A stretch of DNA of 58,725 nt from an uncultured Bacteroidales bacterium (lineage in GTDB: Bacteria > Bacteroidota > Bacteroidia > Bacteroidales > Paludibacteraceae): NCBI GenBank assembly GCA_944321745.1, contig CALUML010000003.1:1-58725 (forward strand). The letters are read 5' to 3'. This document shows positions 51,771-58,725 of the stretch, in pieces. The translations under genes and the position numbers were made by a program. The notes beneath the pieces were generated by a model, which made no database searches, had not been told where the DNA came from, and was given only the letters and a program-made list of their open reading frames with translations. Position 1 is the first letter of the stretch, and every line of letters starts with the position of its first letter.

Positions 51771-52793
51771 TCACCTGATAAGGAACGAATACTTGTCCAC
51801 GTTCTTCAACGCGATGCCCGTGCCGCGCGCCACGGCGTGCAGGGGGTCGTCGGCAATGTGGAACGGAATGTTCAGCTTGTCGGTGAGCCGCTTGTTCAGC
51901 CCGCGCAGCAACGCACCGCCGCCCGTGAGGTAGATGCCCCGCTGCACGATGTCGCTGTACAGCTCGGGAGGCGTCTGCTCCAACGCGCTCAGGATGGCCG
52001 TCTCTATCTTCGAGATGGACTTTTCGAGGCAGTGGGCAATCTCCTGGTACGACACCGGCACTTCCATGGGCAGAGCCGTCATGCGGTTCGGCCCACGCAC
52101 GATGTAGTCTTCCGGGGCTTCTTCGCCCAGGTCGGTCAAGGCCGCGCCCACGTTGATTTTAATCAGCTCGGCGGTGCGCTCGCCCACCTTGATATTGTGC
52201 ATGTGGCCCATGTATTCCACGATGTCCTGCGTGAGGTCGTCGCCCGCGATGCGTATCGACTTGTTGGACACGATGCCGCCCAGCGATATGACGGCAATCT
52301 CCGTGGTGCCGCCGCCTATGTCCACAATCATGCAGCCCGCCGGGGCTTCCACGTCGATGCCGATGCCCATGGCCGCCGCCATCGGTTCGTATATCATGTA
52401 CACCTCGCGCCCCCCGGCGTGTTCGGACGAGTCACGCACGGCGCGTATTTCCACTTCCGTGCTGCCCGAGGGAATGCATACCACCATCTTCAGGCTGGGC
52501 ATGAACAGGCGGTTCTTGCTCGGTATCATCTTGATCATGCCGCGTATCATCAGTTCCGCCGCGTAGAAGTCGGCTATCACCCCGTCGCGCAACGGGCGCA
52601 CGGTGCGGATGCCCTCGTTCTCCTTGCCCTGCATCTGGCGGGCTTTCTCGCCGATGGCCAGCAACTTGTCCGAACGCTTGTCGAGAGCCACCACCGACGG
52701 CTCGTCCACCACGATTTTATCATTGTGTATGATAATCGTGTTGGCCGTGCCCAGGTCGATGGCAATTTCTTGTGTGAAGGAAAACAGTCCCAT
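51771..52793 (-). CDS. mreB: Rod shape-determining protein MreB
   Basis: 340 residues, actin fold: phosphate-1 loop AIDLGTANTIIIHNDK, phosphate-2 VDIGGGTTEIAVISLGGIV, and the C-terminal GIYLTGGGALLRGL. Filaments guide wall synthesis. ATG 52793 (MGLFSFTQE) sits directly before the fold; 8 extra codons upstream would be repeat sequence. Confidence 0.97.
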   Translation of the reverse strand: MGLFSFTQEIAIDLGTANTIIIHNDKIVVDEPSVVALDKRSDKLLAIGEKARQMQGKENEGIRTVRPLRDGVIADFYAAELMIRGMIKMIPSKNRLFMPSLKMVVCIPSGSTEVEIRAVRDSSEHAGGREVYMIYEPMAAAMGIGIDVEAPAGCMIVDIGGGTTEIAVISLGGIVSNKSIRIAGDDLTQDIVEYMGHMHNIKVGERTAELIKINVGAALTDLGEEAPEDYIVRGPNRMTALPMEVPVSYQEIAHCLEKSISKIETAILSALEQTPPELYSDIVQRGIYLTGGGALLRGLNKRLTDKLNIPFHIADDPLHAVARGTGIALKNVDKYSFLIR

Positions 52794-52794
52794 A

Positions 52795-52986
52795 CAATAA
52801 CAATGAACAGTTAACAATGAACAATTAACAATGAACGGTCAACAATGAACAATGAACGGTCAACAATGAACAATGAACACCTAACAATGGACAATGAGCA
52901 GCAGACCACGGGAAACGGCTTCCCCGCCATCCATTGTTCATTGTTAATTGTTAATTGTTCATTATTCATTGTTCATTATTCATTGT
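52795..52986. repeat. Heptamer repeats filling the purH-mreB gap
   Basis: TAACAAT/GAACAAT units (52795-52898) lead away from the mreB start. Inverted ATTGTTA/ATTGTTC units (52930-52986) reach to within 3 nt of the purH stop. The two halves can pair into a long stem. Confidence 0.85.
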
Positions 52987-52988
52987 TT

Positions 52989-54509
52989 TTAGTGTTTAAA
53001 ATGCCTGTAGCCCGTGGACACCATGGCCATGCCGTTCTGGTTGCAGGAATCCACCGATTCGTTGTCGCGGATGGAGCCGCCCGGCTGTATCACCGCCGTG
53101 ATGCCCGCCTCGTGGGCTATCTGCACGCAGTCGGCAAAGGGGAAGAAGGCATCCGAGGCCATCACCGCCCCTTGCAGGTCGAAGCCGAACGAGCGTGCCT
53201 TCTCAATGGCCTGCTCCAGGGCATCCACCCGCGAGGTCTGCCCCACCCCGCTGGCACACATCTGCTTGTTCTTCGCCAGCACAATGGCGTTCGACTTCGA
53301 GTGCTTCACAATCTTGTTGGCAAACAGCAGGTCCTCCACCTGTTCGGGCGTGGGGGCTTTTTCCGTCATGGGCTTCAGCTCGTCGGGCGTTTCGGTGTGC
53401 GTGTCGCGGTCCTGCACCAGCACGCCGTTGAGCAGCGAGCGGAACTGGCGGCTGCGCGTCTTGTTGCCCTTTGCAATCAAGATGATGCGGTTCTTCTTCT
53501 GCCCCAGTATTTCGAGCGCGTCCATGTCGTAGTCGGGCGCGATGATGACTTCGAAGAATATCTTAGTGATTTCCTCGGCCGCAGCCTTGTCGATGACGGC
53601 ATTGGTCACCAGCACGCCGCCGAAGGCCGACACGGGGTCGCCCGCCAGCGCGTCCTTCCACGCTTCGAGCACCGTGGGGCGCGAGGCGATGCCGCAGGCG
53701 TTGTTGTGCTTCAGGATGGCAAACGTCACTTCGTCGAAGTCATTGATGAGGTTCGTGGCCGCATCGATGTCGAGCAGGTTGTTGTAGGAGATTTCCTTGC
53801 CGTGGATTTGCTCGAACATGTCGTCGAAGTTGCCGAAGAAGAAACCCCTCTGGTGCGGGTTCTCGCCATAGCGCAGCACCTTGGCGTTGTCCTCGGCGCA
53901 GCGGAACGCGCTGGCATTGTCGCCGTCGAAGTAGTTGAAGATGGCACTGTCGTAGCGTGACGACACGGCAAACGCCTCCTTGGCAAACCACCGGCGTTCT
54001 TCCAGCGTGGAGGCCGCCCCCCGCTCGTCCAGCAAGTCGAGCAGCGGCTCGTACTGCGCCTGCGAAGCCACGATGAGCACGTCGTTGTAGTTCTTCGCCG
54101 CCGCGCGGATGAGCGAGATGCCGCCTATGTCGATTTTCTCGATGATGTCGGACTCGCCCGCCCCCGAAGCCACCGTGGCCTCGAACGGGTACAGGTCCAC
54201 AATCACCAGGTCGATGCCCGGTATGTCATACTGCGCCACCTGTTCCCGGTCCTGCCCGTTGTCGCGGCGGTTGAGAATGCCGCCGAACACCTTCGGGTGC
54301 AGCGTCTTCACCCGCCCACCCAGGATGGAGGGGTAGCCCGTGAGGTCTTCCACCGCCTCGCACGGCACGCCCAGCGATTCGATGAACGCCTGCGTGCCCC
54401 CGGTGGAAATGAACGACACGCCCGCCGCGTGCAGTTTCTTGATTATTTCGTCTAACTTCTCCTTGTGATAGACTGATACTAAAGCCTTTTTAATCTGTTT
54501 TGTATCCAT
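52989..54509 (-). CDS. purH: Bifunctional AICAR transformylase/IMP cyclohydrolase
   Basis: 506 residues. N-terminal IMP cyclohydrolase (MGS-like, KALVSVYHKEKLDEIIKKLHAAGVSFISTGGTQ, GRVKTLHPKVFGGIL) and C-terminal transformylase (LRYGENPHQRGFF, NHACGIASR-type strand KHNNACGIA, FPFADCVQIAHEAGITAVIQPGGSIRD). It performs the last two steps of purine synthesis. Its promoter is divergent from that of a small membrane-protein gene. Confidence 0.98.
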   Translation of the reverse strand: MDTKQIKKALVSVYHKEKLDEIIKKLHAAGVSFISTGGTQAFIESLGVPCEAVEDLTGYPSILGGRVKTLHPKVFGGILNRRDNGQDREQVAQYDIPGIDLVIVDLYPFEATVASGAGESDIIEKIDIGGISLIRAAAKNYNDVLIVASQAQYEPLLDLLDERGAASTLEERRWFAKEAFAVSSRYDSAIFNYFDGDNASAFRCAEDNAKVLRYGENPHQRGFFFGNFDDMFEQIHGKEISYNNLLDIDAATNLINDFDEVTFAILKHNNACGIASRPTVLEAWKDALAGDPVSAFGGVLVTNAVIDKAAAEEITKIFFEVIIAPDYDMDALEILGQKKNRIILIAKGNKTRSRQFRSLLNGVLVQDRDTHTETPDELKPMTEKAPTPEQVEDLLFANKIVKHSKSNAIVLAKNKQMCASGVGQTSRVDALEQAIEKARSFGFDLQGAVMASDAFFPFADCVQIAHEAGITAVIQPGGSIRDNESVDSCNQNGMAMVSTGYRHFKH

Positions 54510-54536
54510 TGGTTTCCCTGTTGTTTTTTAGATGTG

Positions 54537-54566
54537 CAAATGTAGGAAAAACAATTTGTTTTCCAA
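54537..54566 (-). promoter_or_regulatory. purH promoter
   Basis: Minus strand TTG (54564-54566), 19 nt, TACATTTG (54537-54544), 28 nt before the purH start. Confidence 0.75.
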
Positions 54567-54593
54567 TGGCGTTCAAGTATTTTAAAAATAAAC

Positions 54594-54623
54594 TTGTCCG
54601 CATGGAAAGATTTCCTATCTTTG
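54594..54623 (+). promoter_or_regulatory. Promoter of the small membrane-protein genes
   Basis: TTG (54594-54596), 19 nt, TATCTTTG (54616-54623). Spacing equals that of the purH promoter on the other strand. Confidence 0.75.
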
Positions 54624-54657
54624 CGTGTCGGGAGGCGGAGGCCAAAAAGGAAGAACC

Positions 54658-54840
54658 ATGGGAGAAAAAGCAAATGAAAAAATCAGCGAATGGCTGTTGG
54701 ACATATCCAAGTACATCACTACCGCAGTGGTCGTGGCATCTTTCTTTGATGCAATAAACAATGTGGCCGTAGTATTCTCTGTCGGCATGCTTGCCGCAGT
54801 GGCTGCCCTGATCGGCAGCATATTACTAACAAGGAAGTAA
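54658..54840 (+). CDS. Small two-helix membrane protein (DUF6722-like)
   Basis: 60 residues: a short amphipathic start (MGEKANEKISEWLLDISKYI) then two hydrophobic helices (about 20-38 and 40-57) and LLTRK. It resembles the short DUF6722-type proteins seen in Bacteroidales; function unknown. ATG 54658 follows AAAAAGGAAGAACC and lies 35 nt past a good promoter. It is followed by a second tiny gene. Confidence 0.75.
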   Translation: MGEKANEKISEWLLDISKYITTAVVVASFFDAINNVAVVFSVGMLAAVAALIGSILLTRK

Positions 54841-54850
54841 AGAAGGAGGT
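54841..54850 (+). promoter_or_regulatory. Full Shine-Dalgarno sequence AGAAGGAGGT
   Basis: Directly after the stop of the preceding gene and 5 nt before the next ATG. Such a complete match to the 16S tail is rare in Bacteroidota and decides the start of the 34-residue gene. Confidence 0.75.
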
Positions 54851-54855
54851 CGATT

Positions 54856-54960
54856 ATGTTTTTCAATTTGTTACCGTTTTTTGTAGTCATTGCCGTATCG
54901 GTTATCTCTGTGATTTACTTCAAGATACAGGACAAAAAAGAAGAGAAGAAACAGAGCTGA
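54856..54960 (+). CDS. 34-residue single-helix membrane peptide
   Basis: ATG 54856 to TGA 54960. The product begins MFFNLLPFFVVIAVSVISV, one hydrophobic helix, and ends in a highly charged cytoplasmic-type tail (KIQDKKEEKKQS). It is in operon with the 60-residue membrane protein (15-nt gap) and has a perfect Shine-Dalgarno sequence. The hydrophobic-then-charged layout and the ribosome site make a real gene likely, though no homologue can be named. It may be a small subunit or a partner of the preceding protein. Confidence 0.65.
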   Translation: MFFNLLPFFVVIAVSVISVIYFKIQDKKEEKKQS

Positions 54961-55124
54961 TCCTTTGGAGGGGAGCCCTCCGCTCCTTCCCGACAGCCCA
55001 CCCAGACCCCGTACCACACCCGCATATTCCCTGCGCTTCGCCCGCCCGGGTCGAAGCCGTTTTCCACCCCAATCCACATCCTTAACGCGCTTTCCCTTTT
55101 TTAAGGAAAGGTCCGTATCCCTTT

Positions 55125-55355
55125 AGGCAAAAGGGTTGTACCCCTTTTAGGCAAAAGGGTTGTACCCCTTTTAGGCAAAAGGGTTGTACCCCTTTTAGGC
55201 AAAAGGGTTGTACCCTTTTTAGGCAAAAGGGTCATACCCCTTTAGGCAAAAGGGTCGTACCCCTTTGGGCAAAAGGGTCGCACCCCTTTGGGCAAAAGGG
55301 TCGTACCCCTTTAGGCAAAAGGGTCGTACCCCCTTGGGCAAAAGGGTCGCGGTCT
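55125..55355. repeat. Palindrome array, 23-24-nt period (AGGCAAAAGGGTTGTACC)
   Basis: Ten units start at 55125, 55149, 55173, 55197, 55221, 55244, 55267, 55290, 55313 and 55336: four steps of 24 nt, then five of 23. Each has AAAAGGGT facing ACCCCTTT across GTA. The remaining gene-free sequence between 54961 and 55614 is G-rich palindromic repeat (CCCCCTTTAGGGGG, 55371-55384) and unassigned DNA. Confidence 0.93.
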
Positions 55356-55614
55356 TTAAGCAGGTGGTAAAGCCCCCTTTAGGGGGTTGGGGGTGTCTCT
55401 TTTAGGGGAGGTGGGGGTGTCTCTTTTATAGGGGTTGGGGAGGCTCTTAGGCAAAAGATGCGCCCGGCTTCCACCGACCACCGAGTTAAACTTTCATAAA
55501 CTTTACTAAAACCACCAATCCTCCCGCCACCCCGAGCGATGATTTTTCCCACCGGAAGGCTGCGGTTTCGGGCGGCTTTGACGTATCTTTTTTGCACCAG
55601 GATACAAATTGCCT

Positions 55615-56238
55615 ATGGACGCAAAATCAAACTCCCAAGCTTCCTTCGACCGCCAAGCTGCCACATACGACGTGGACAGGAACGGCAGCCATGCCAGAAA
55701 GGCATACAAACCGATACTCACCGAAATACTTGCACAGAATTACTCCAGCCTGCTGGATGTCGGCGCCGGGACGGGCGAAATGCTCCGGATGCTCATCAAC
55801 GCCCGGCCCGAAGCCCGCTATGCCGGCATCGACCTGGCGGAAAACATGCTGAAGGCGGCCGGGGAAAAGCTCGGCAGGTCGGCCGACCTGCTGCAAGGCG
55901 ATGCGGAAAAGCTCCCGCTGCCCGGCCATTCGTTCGACATCATCATTTGCAACGACTCGTTCCACCACTACCCCAACCCGGCAACAGCCCTCGCCGAGTT
56001 CAAACGGGTGCTCAACCCGGGCGGGATGCTGCTCATCAGCGACTACCGCATGACATTCCCGCTGCGGCAACTGATGAACCTTTTCATCAGGTATAGCCAA
56101 GACGGGGACGTGCACATTTACTCAAAGGGAGAACTACGTCGCCTGACGCAGGATGCGGGCTTCACACATTGGACCTATAAGAACATAGGGAACAACGCCT
56201 TCATCATGACCGCCCGGAAAGCGGGAGAAATTCAATAG
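55615..56238 (+). CDS. Class I SAM-dependent methyltransferase
   Basis: 207 residues with the Rossmann SAM site LLDVGAGTGEMLRML (motif I), GIDLAENML (motif II), QGDAEKLPLPGHSFDIIICND (motif III) and LNPGGMLLISDYRM. Methyltransf_11/UbiE-like; the substrate is not apparent. ATG 55615 is preferred to a TTG 6 nt earlier. Confidence 0.88.
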   Translation: MDAKSNSQASFDRQAATYDVDRNGSHARKAYKPILTEILAQNYSSLLDVGAGTGEMLRMLINARPEARYAGIDLAENMLKAAGEKLGRSADLLQGDAEKLPLPGHSFDIIICNDSFHHYPNPATALAEFKRVLNPGGMLLISDYRMTFPLRQLMNLFIRYSQDGDVHIYSKGELRRLTQDAGFTHWTYKNIGNNAFIMTARKAGEIQ

Positions 56239-56350
56239 CCGACGAGCCACGCACCGTCATCAAGATTGCGAAGTACCAAGCGTGCCATTTCCACCAACGC
56301 CCCAAACGGAAAAAAACGTCATATGTGCTATGCGTCTTTATAATTCTCCG

Positions 56351-56358
56351 TACTTTTG
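56351..56358 (+). promoter_or_regulatory. Possible trmD -7 box
   Basis: TACTTTTG fits TAnnTTTG, 25 nt before the trmD start. No clear -33 TTG. Confidence 0.5.
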
Positions 56359-56383
56359 CACCGCATTATAAAACAGGTTTGTT

Positions 56384-57067
56384 ATGCGAATAGACATTAT
56401 CACGGTCGTGCCCGAACTGCTGGAAAGCCCGCTGAACCACTCCATCGTGAAGCGGGCGCGCGACAAGGGGCTGGTGGACATCGTGGTGCACAACCTGCGC
56501 GACTACTCCACCGACAAGCACCGCCGCGTGGACGACTACGCGTTCGGCTTCGCCGCCGGCATGGTGCTGCAAATCGAGCCGGTGGACCGCGCCATCACCC
56601 AGCTGCGCAGCGAGCGGACATACGACGAAGTGATTTACACCTCGCCCGACGGGGAACGCTTCAACCAGCGCATGGCAAACCGCTACTCCATGTGCGAGAA
56701 CCTCATCATCCTGTGCGGGCACTACAAGGGCATCGACCACCGCATACGCGAACACTTCATCACCCGGGAAATATCCATCGGCGATTTCGTGCTGACGGGA
56801 GGCGAACTGCCCGCCGCCATGATGGCCGATGCCATCGTGCGGCTGATACCGGGTGCCATCGGCGACGAGACCTCGGCCCTCTCGGACTCGTTCCAAGACA
56901 ACCTGCTGGCCCCGCCCGTGTATACCCGCCCGGCGGAATACAAGGGATGGCGCGTGCCGGACATCCTGCTCTCCGGCCACCAGGCCAAGGTGGAGGAATG
57001 GCTGCACCAACAGTCGGTGGAACGCACGATGCGCTTGCGGCCCGACTTGCTGGAGGATGAACCCTAA
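56384..57067 (+). CDS. trmD: tRNA (guanine-N1)-methyltransferase TrmD
   Basis: 227 residues, SPOUT knot fold: [39 protein letters not shown] and [29 protein letters not shown]. It methylates G37 of tRNAs to prevent frameshifting. In many bacteria trmD sits with ribosomal genes; here it is followed by a DUF1294 and a transporter gene. Confidence 0.97.
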   Translation: MRIDIITVVPELLESPLNHSIVKRARDKGLVDIVVHNLRDYSTDKHRRVDDYAFGFAAGMVLQIEPVDRAITQLRSERTYDEVIYTSPDGERFNQRMANRYSMCENLIILCGHYKGIDHRIREHFITREISIGDFVLTGGELPAAMMADAIVRLIPGAIGDETSALSDSFQDNLLAPPVYTRPAEYKGWRVPDILLSGHQAKVEEWLHQQSVERTMRLRPDLLEDEP

Positions 57068-57075
57068 CCCCCCAA

Positions 57076-57094
57076 CCCCCTGAAGGGGGCTTTT
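57076..57094 (+). terminator. Short terminator-like hairpin after trmD
   Basis: CCCCC-TGAA-GGGGG followed by CTTTT. Similar CCCCCTAAAGGGGGC motifs occur near 51688 and 55371, so it may also be a repeat. Confidence 0.45.
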
Positions 57095-57101
57095 GCCGGA
57101 T

Positions 57102-57371
57102 ATGCCGATGGATTGGCCTACCGCTTATATGGTACTGATTAACCTGGCCGCAGCGGGTATATTCGCCCGCGACAAGCACCTGGCCCGGCAAGGCCGTGAA
57201 CGCATCCCCGAACGCACGCTGCACCTGCTGGAGGCCTTGGGCGGATGCTTCGCCATCCTGCCGCTGGTGTACCTCATCCACCACAAAAACCGCAAACCGG
57301 CTTACTTCCTGTGGACATGGGGCTTCGCGGCAGCGTGGAGCATCGGGTGGGTGTGGCTGCACAACCGATAA
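57102..57371 (+). CDS. DUF1294 family membrane protein
   Basis: 89 residues, three hydrophobic helices, with the DUF1294 pattern NLAAAGIFARDKHLARQGRERIPERTLHLLEALGGCFAILP. Function unknown. Start at ATG 57102 (or 57108); upstream frame begins at TTG inside the repeat hairpin. Confidence 0.82.
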   Translation: MPMDWPTAYMVLINLAAAGIFARDKHLARQGRERIPERTLHLLEALGGCFAILPLVYLIHHKNRKPAYFLWTWGFAAAWSIGWVWLHNR

Positions 57372-57384
57372 GCCGATTGCACGG

Positions 57385-57415
57385 TTCAGCCATTCAACGT
57401 TTCAGCCATTCAACG
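57385..57415. repeat. Direct repeat TTCAGCCATTCAACG, two units
   Basis: Units at 57385 and 57401 (period 16), ending 11 nt before the start codon of the transporter gene. Confidence 0.8.
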
Positions 57416-57426
57416 ATTATACAATC

Positions 57427-58356
57427 ATGAACAATATCAAAACTCCAGGCCACATCGCCTTGTTTGCGGCCAACGTGATATTCGGCTTCAACACGCCTGT
57501 CTCGCGCTCGCTGATGCCCGACGAACTTGACCCGCTGGTGCTCACGTTCTTCCGCATGGCCGGTGCCATGGTGCTGTTCTGGTGCGTGTCGCCGTTCACC
57601 AAGCGGGAGCACGTGCCCGCCAAGGACGTGCTGCTGCTGTTCTGCGCCTCTGCGCTCGCCATCGTGCTGAACCAGATGCCGTTCATCTCCGGCCTGTCGA
57701 TGACCTCGCCGATAGACGCGTCCATCGTCATCACCATACTGCCCATCGTGAGCATGTTCCTGGCCGCCCTCATCCTGAAAGAACCGATTACGTGGAAGAA
57801 AGCCATCGGCGTGGCGGTGGGGGCTTCAGGGGCGTTGCTGCTCATCCTGAGCCATGCCGGGAACGGGCAGGGGCGCAGCAGCCTGTGGGGCAACCTCATC
57901 ATCTTCGGGGGCGTGGTGTCCTATTCGCTATACCTCACCCTGTTCAAAGGACTGATATCGCGCTACACGCCCGTCACCCTGATGAAGTGGATGTTCCTTT
58001 TCGCCACCCTGATGTGCACACCCGTCTGCTACCACTCCCTGGCCGCGACCGACTTCGCCTCCCTGGCACCCGGCACCTGGCTGCGGGCGGGTTACGTGGT
58101 ATGCTTCGCCACATTCATCACCTACCTGCTCATCCCCATCGGACAAAAAGTGCTGCGCCCCACCACGGTGAGCATGTACAATTACGTGCAGCCGGTGGTG
58201 ACCGCCTTGGTAGCTGTCAGCCTGGGGCAAGACACGTTCGGGTGGCACAACGTGCTGTCGGCCCTGCTGGTGTTCGCAGGCGTATACCTGGTCACCACCA
58301 GCAAGTCGCGGGCACAAATGGAAGCAGCCCACATGAGTAAACAAGTAAACAAGTAG
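57427..58356 (+). CDS. EamA/DMT family transporter
   Basis: 309 residues, about ten membrane helices in two EamA halves (IALFAANVIFGFNTPVSR ..., SSLWGNLIIFGGVVSYSLYLTLFKGLI ...). Probable inner-membrane exporter or importer of metabolites; substrate unknown. The last residues (SKQVNK) and the stop codon lie in a GTAAACAA octamer repeat. Confidence 0.9.
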   Translation: MNNIKTPGHIALFAANVIFGFNTPVSRSLMPDELDPLVLTFFRMAGAMVLFWCVSPFTKREHVPAKDVLLLFCASALAIVLNQMPFISGLSMTSPIDASIVITILPIVSMFLAALILKEPITWKKAIGVAVGASGALLLILSHAGNGQGRSSLWGNLIIFGGVVSYSLYLTLFKGLISRYTPVTLMKWMFLFATLMCTPVCYHSLAATDFASLAPGTWLRAGYVVCFATFITYLLIPIGQKVLRPTTVSMYNYVQPVVTALVAVSLGQDTFGWHNVLSALLVFAGVYLVTTSKSRAQMEAAHMSKQVNK

Positions 58357-58367
58357 ACAAGTAAACA
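58336..58367. repeat. Octamer repeat AGTAAACA over the transporter stop
   Basis: Four 8-nt units; the third (AGTAGACA) contains the TAG stop. Confidence 0.85.
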
Positions 58368-58370
58368 AGC

Positions 58371-58415
58371 CAAGTCCAACGGACTTGCGGCTCTCAGCAT
58401 AGGGCAACGCCCTAT
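58371..58415. repeat. 45-bp double-hairpin element, copy 8 (inverted)
   Basis: Reverse orientation. The stems differ from the other copies but stay paired: CAAGTCC/GGACTTG and ATAGGGC/GCCCTAT, with AAC loops (GTT on the other strand). Length is again 45 nt. Confidence 0.9.
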
Positions 58416-58426
58416 GAACCATAACG

Positions 58427-58458
58427 CGATTACACGATTACACGATTACACGATTACA
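58427..58458. repeat. Octamer repeat CGATTACA before a start codon
   Basis: Four perfect 8-nt units end 10 nt before ATG 58469. Confidence 0.9.
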
Positions 58459-58468
58459 CAATCCCCCC

Positions 58469-58725
58469 ATGACCGAAAAAGAAAAAGCCGCGCTCGGGAT
58501 GATATACAACCCGAACCGCGACCCGGAATTACAAGCCGAGATGCAACGCACCCACGCCCTGGTGCATGAATACAACCTGCTGTCGCCCCTGCAGGAGGAA
58601 GAACGGGCAGACATGCTGCGCCGACTGCTGGGACGGTGCGGCGAGGGAGCCACCATCGTGTCGCCCTTCTTCTGCGACTACGGCTACAACATCGAGGTGG
58701 GCGACCACTTCTTTGCCAACGCCGG
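58469..58725 (+). CDS. Sugar O-acetyltransferase (maltose/galactoside type), partial
   Basis: The first 85 residues, cut by the window end. MTEKEKAALGMIYNPNRDPELQAEMQRTH matches the N-terminal Mac domain of maltose/galactoside acetyltransferases, and IVSPFFCDYGYNIEVGDHFF begins the left-handed beta-helix. The family transfers acetyl from acetyl-CoA to a sugar hydroxyl. The catalytic His lies beyond the window. Confidence 0.85.
   Translation, partial: MTEKEKAALGMIYNPNRDPELQAEMQRTHALVHEYNLLSPLQEEERADMLRRLLGRCGEGATIVSPFFCDYGYNIEVGDHFFANA

Noticed and set aside
54871-55077. 68-codon minus-strand frame over the 34-residue gene
   Set aside because: Low-complexity product, no ribosome site, and it overlaps a plus-strand gene with a perfect Shine-Dalgarno sequence.
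46470-55355. Palindrome arrays read as CRISPR arrays
   Set aside because: The linkers are repeated rather than unique, units are 22-24 nt, and no cas gene is present.

Overview
The window comes from a GC-rich member of the Bacteroidales (Bacteroidota). Four things point there: a polysaccharide utilization locus with a SusC/SusD pair and a hybrid two-component sensor; C-terminal type IX secretion (T9SS) sorting domains; promoters of the Bacteroides form (TTG, about 19 nt, TAnnTTTG); and the block purH-mreB-mreC-mreD-mrdA-rodA. Genus cannot be fixed from the sequence alone. No rRNA, tRNA, CRISPR array, transposase or prophage gene was found.

Layout. (1) 193-33244, minus strand: one large polysaccharide utilization locus read right to left. 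Order: GH2 enzyme, ELW-repeat T9SS protein, SusC, SusD, surface lipoprotein, a duplicated two-gene unit (small T9SS protein plus LamG-glycerophosphodiesterase, twice), two sialidase-superfamily/CBM9-like paralogues around a GH5-like enzyme, a very large SGNH esterase, a GH43-like enzyme and the hybrid sensor-regulator. (2) 34255-37783: two secreted Ser-type sulfatases. (3) 38282-43692: Ada-type alkylation regulator/repair protein, OmpA-like lipoprotein, Nnr metabolite-repair enzyme, acetyltransferase, small HAD hydrolase, membrane protein. (4) 43915-46384: recR and a sodium:solute symporter. (5) 46764-54509: the cell-shape operon rodA-mrdA-mreD-mreC-mreB and purH. (6) 54658-58725: two tiny membrane proteins, a methyltransferase, trmD, a DUF1294 protein, an EamA transporter and the start of a sugar O-acetyltransferase.

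How the genes fit together. SusC/SusD and the lipoprotein would bind and import a glycan. The GH2, GH43-like, GH5-like, sialidase/GH93-like, SGNH esterase, two phosphodiesterases and perhaps the sulfatases would strip a decorated glycan. The HTCS would sense a released oligosaccharide. The paired phosphodiesterases suggest a glycerophosphate-type decoration; that is inference.

The most unusual feature is the intergenic DNA. It holds six tandem arrays of short palindromes with a 22-24 nt period, in five unrelated sequence families; eight copies of a 45-bp double-hairpin element; 7-8 nt tandem repeats lying directly before many start codons; and several foldback elements of 137-176 bp. In places these repeats supply the last codons of genes.
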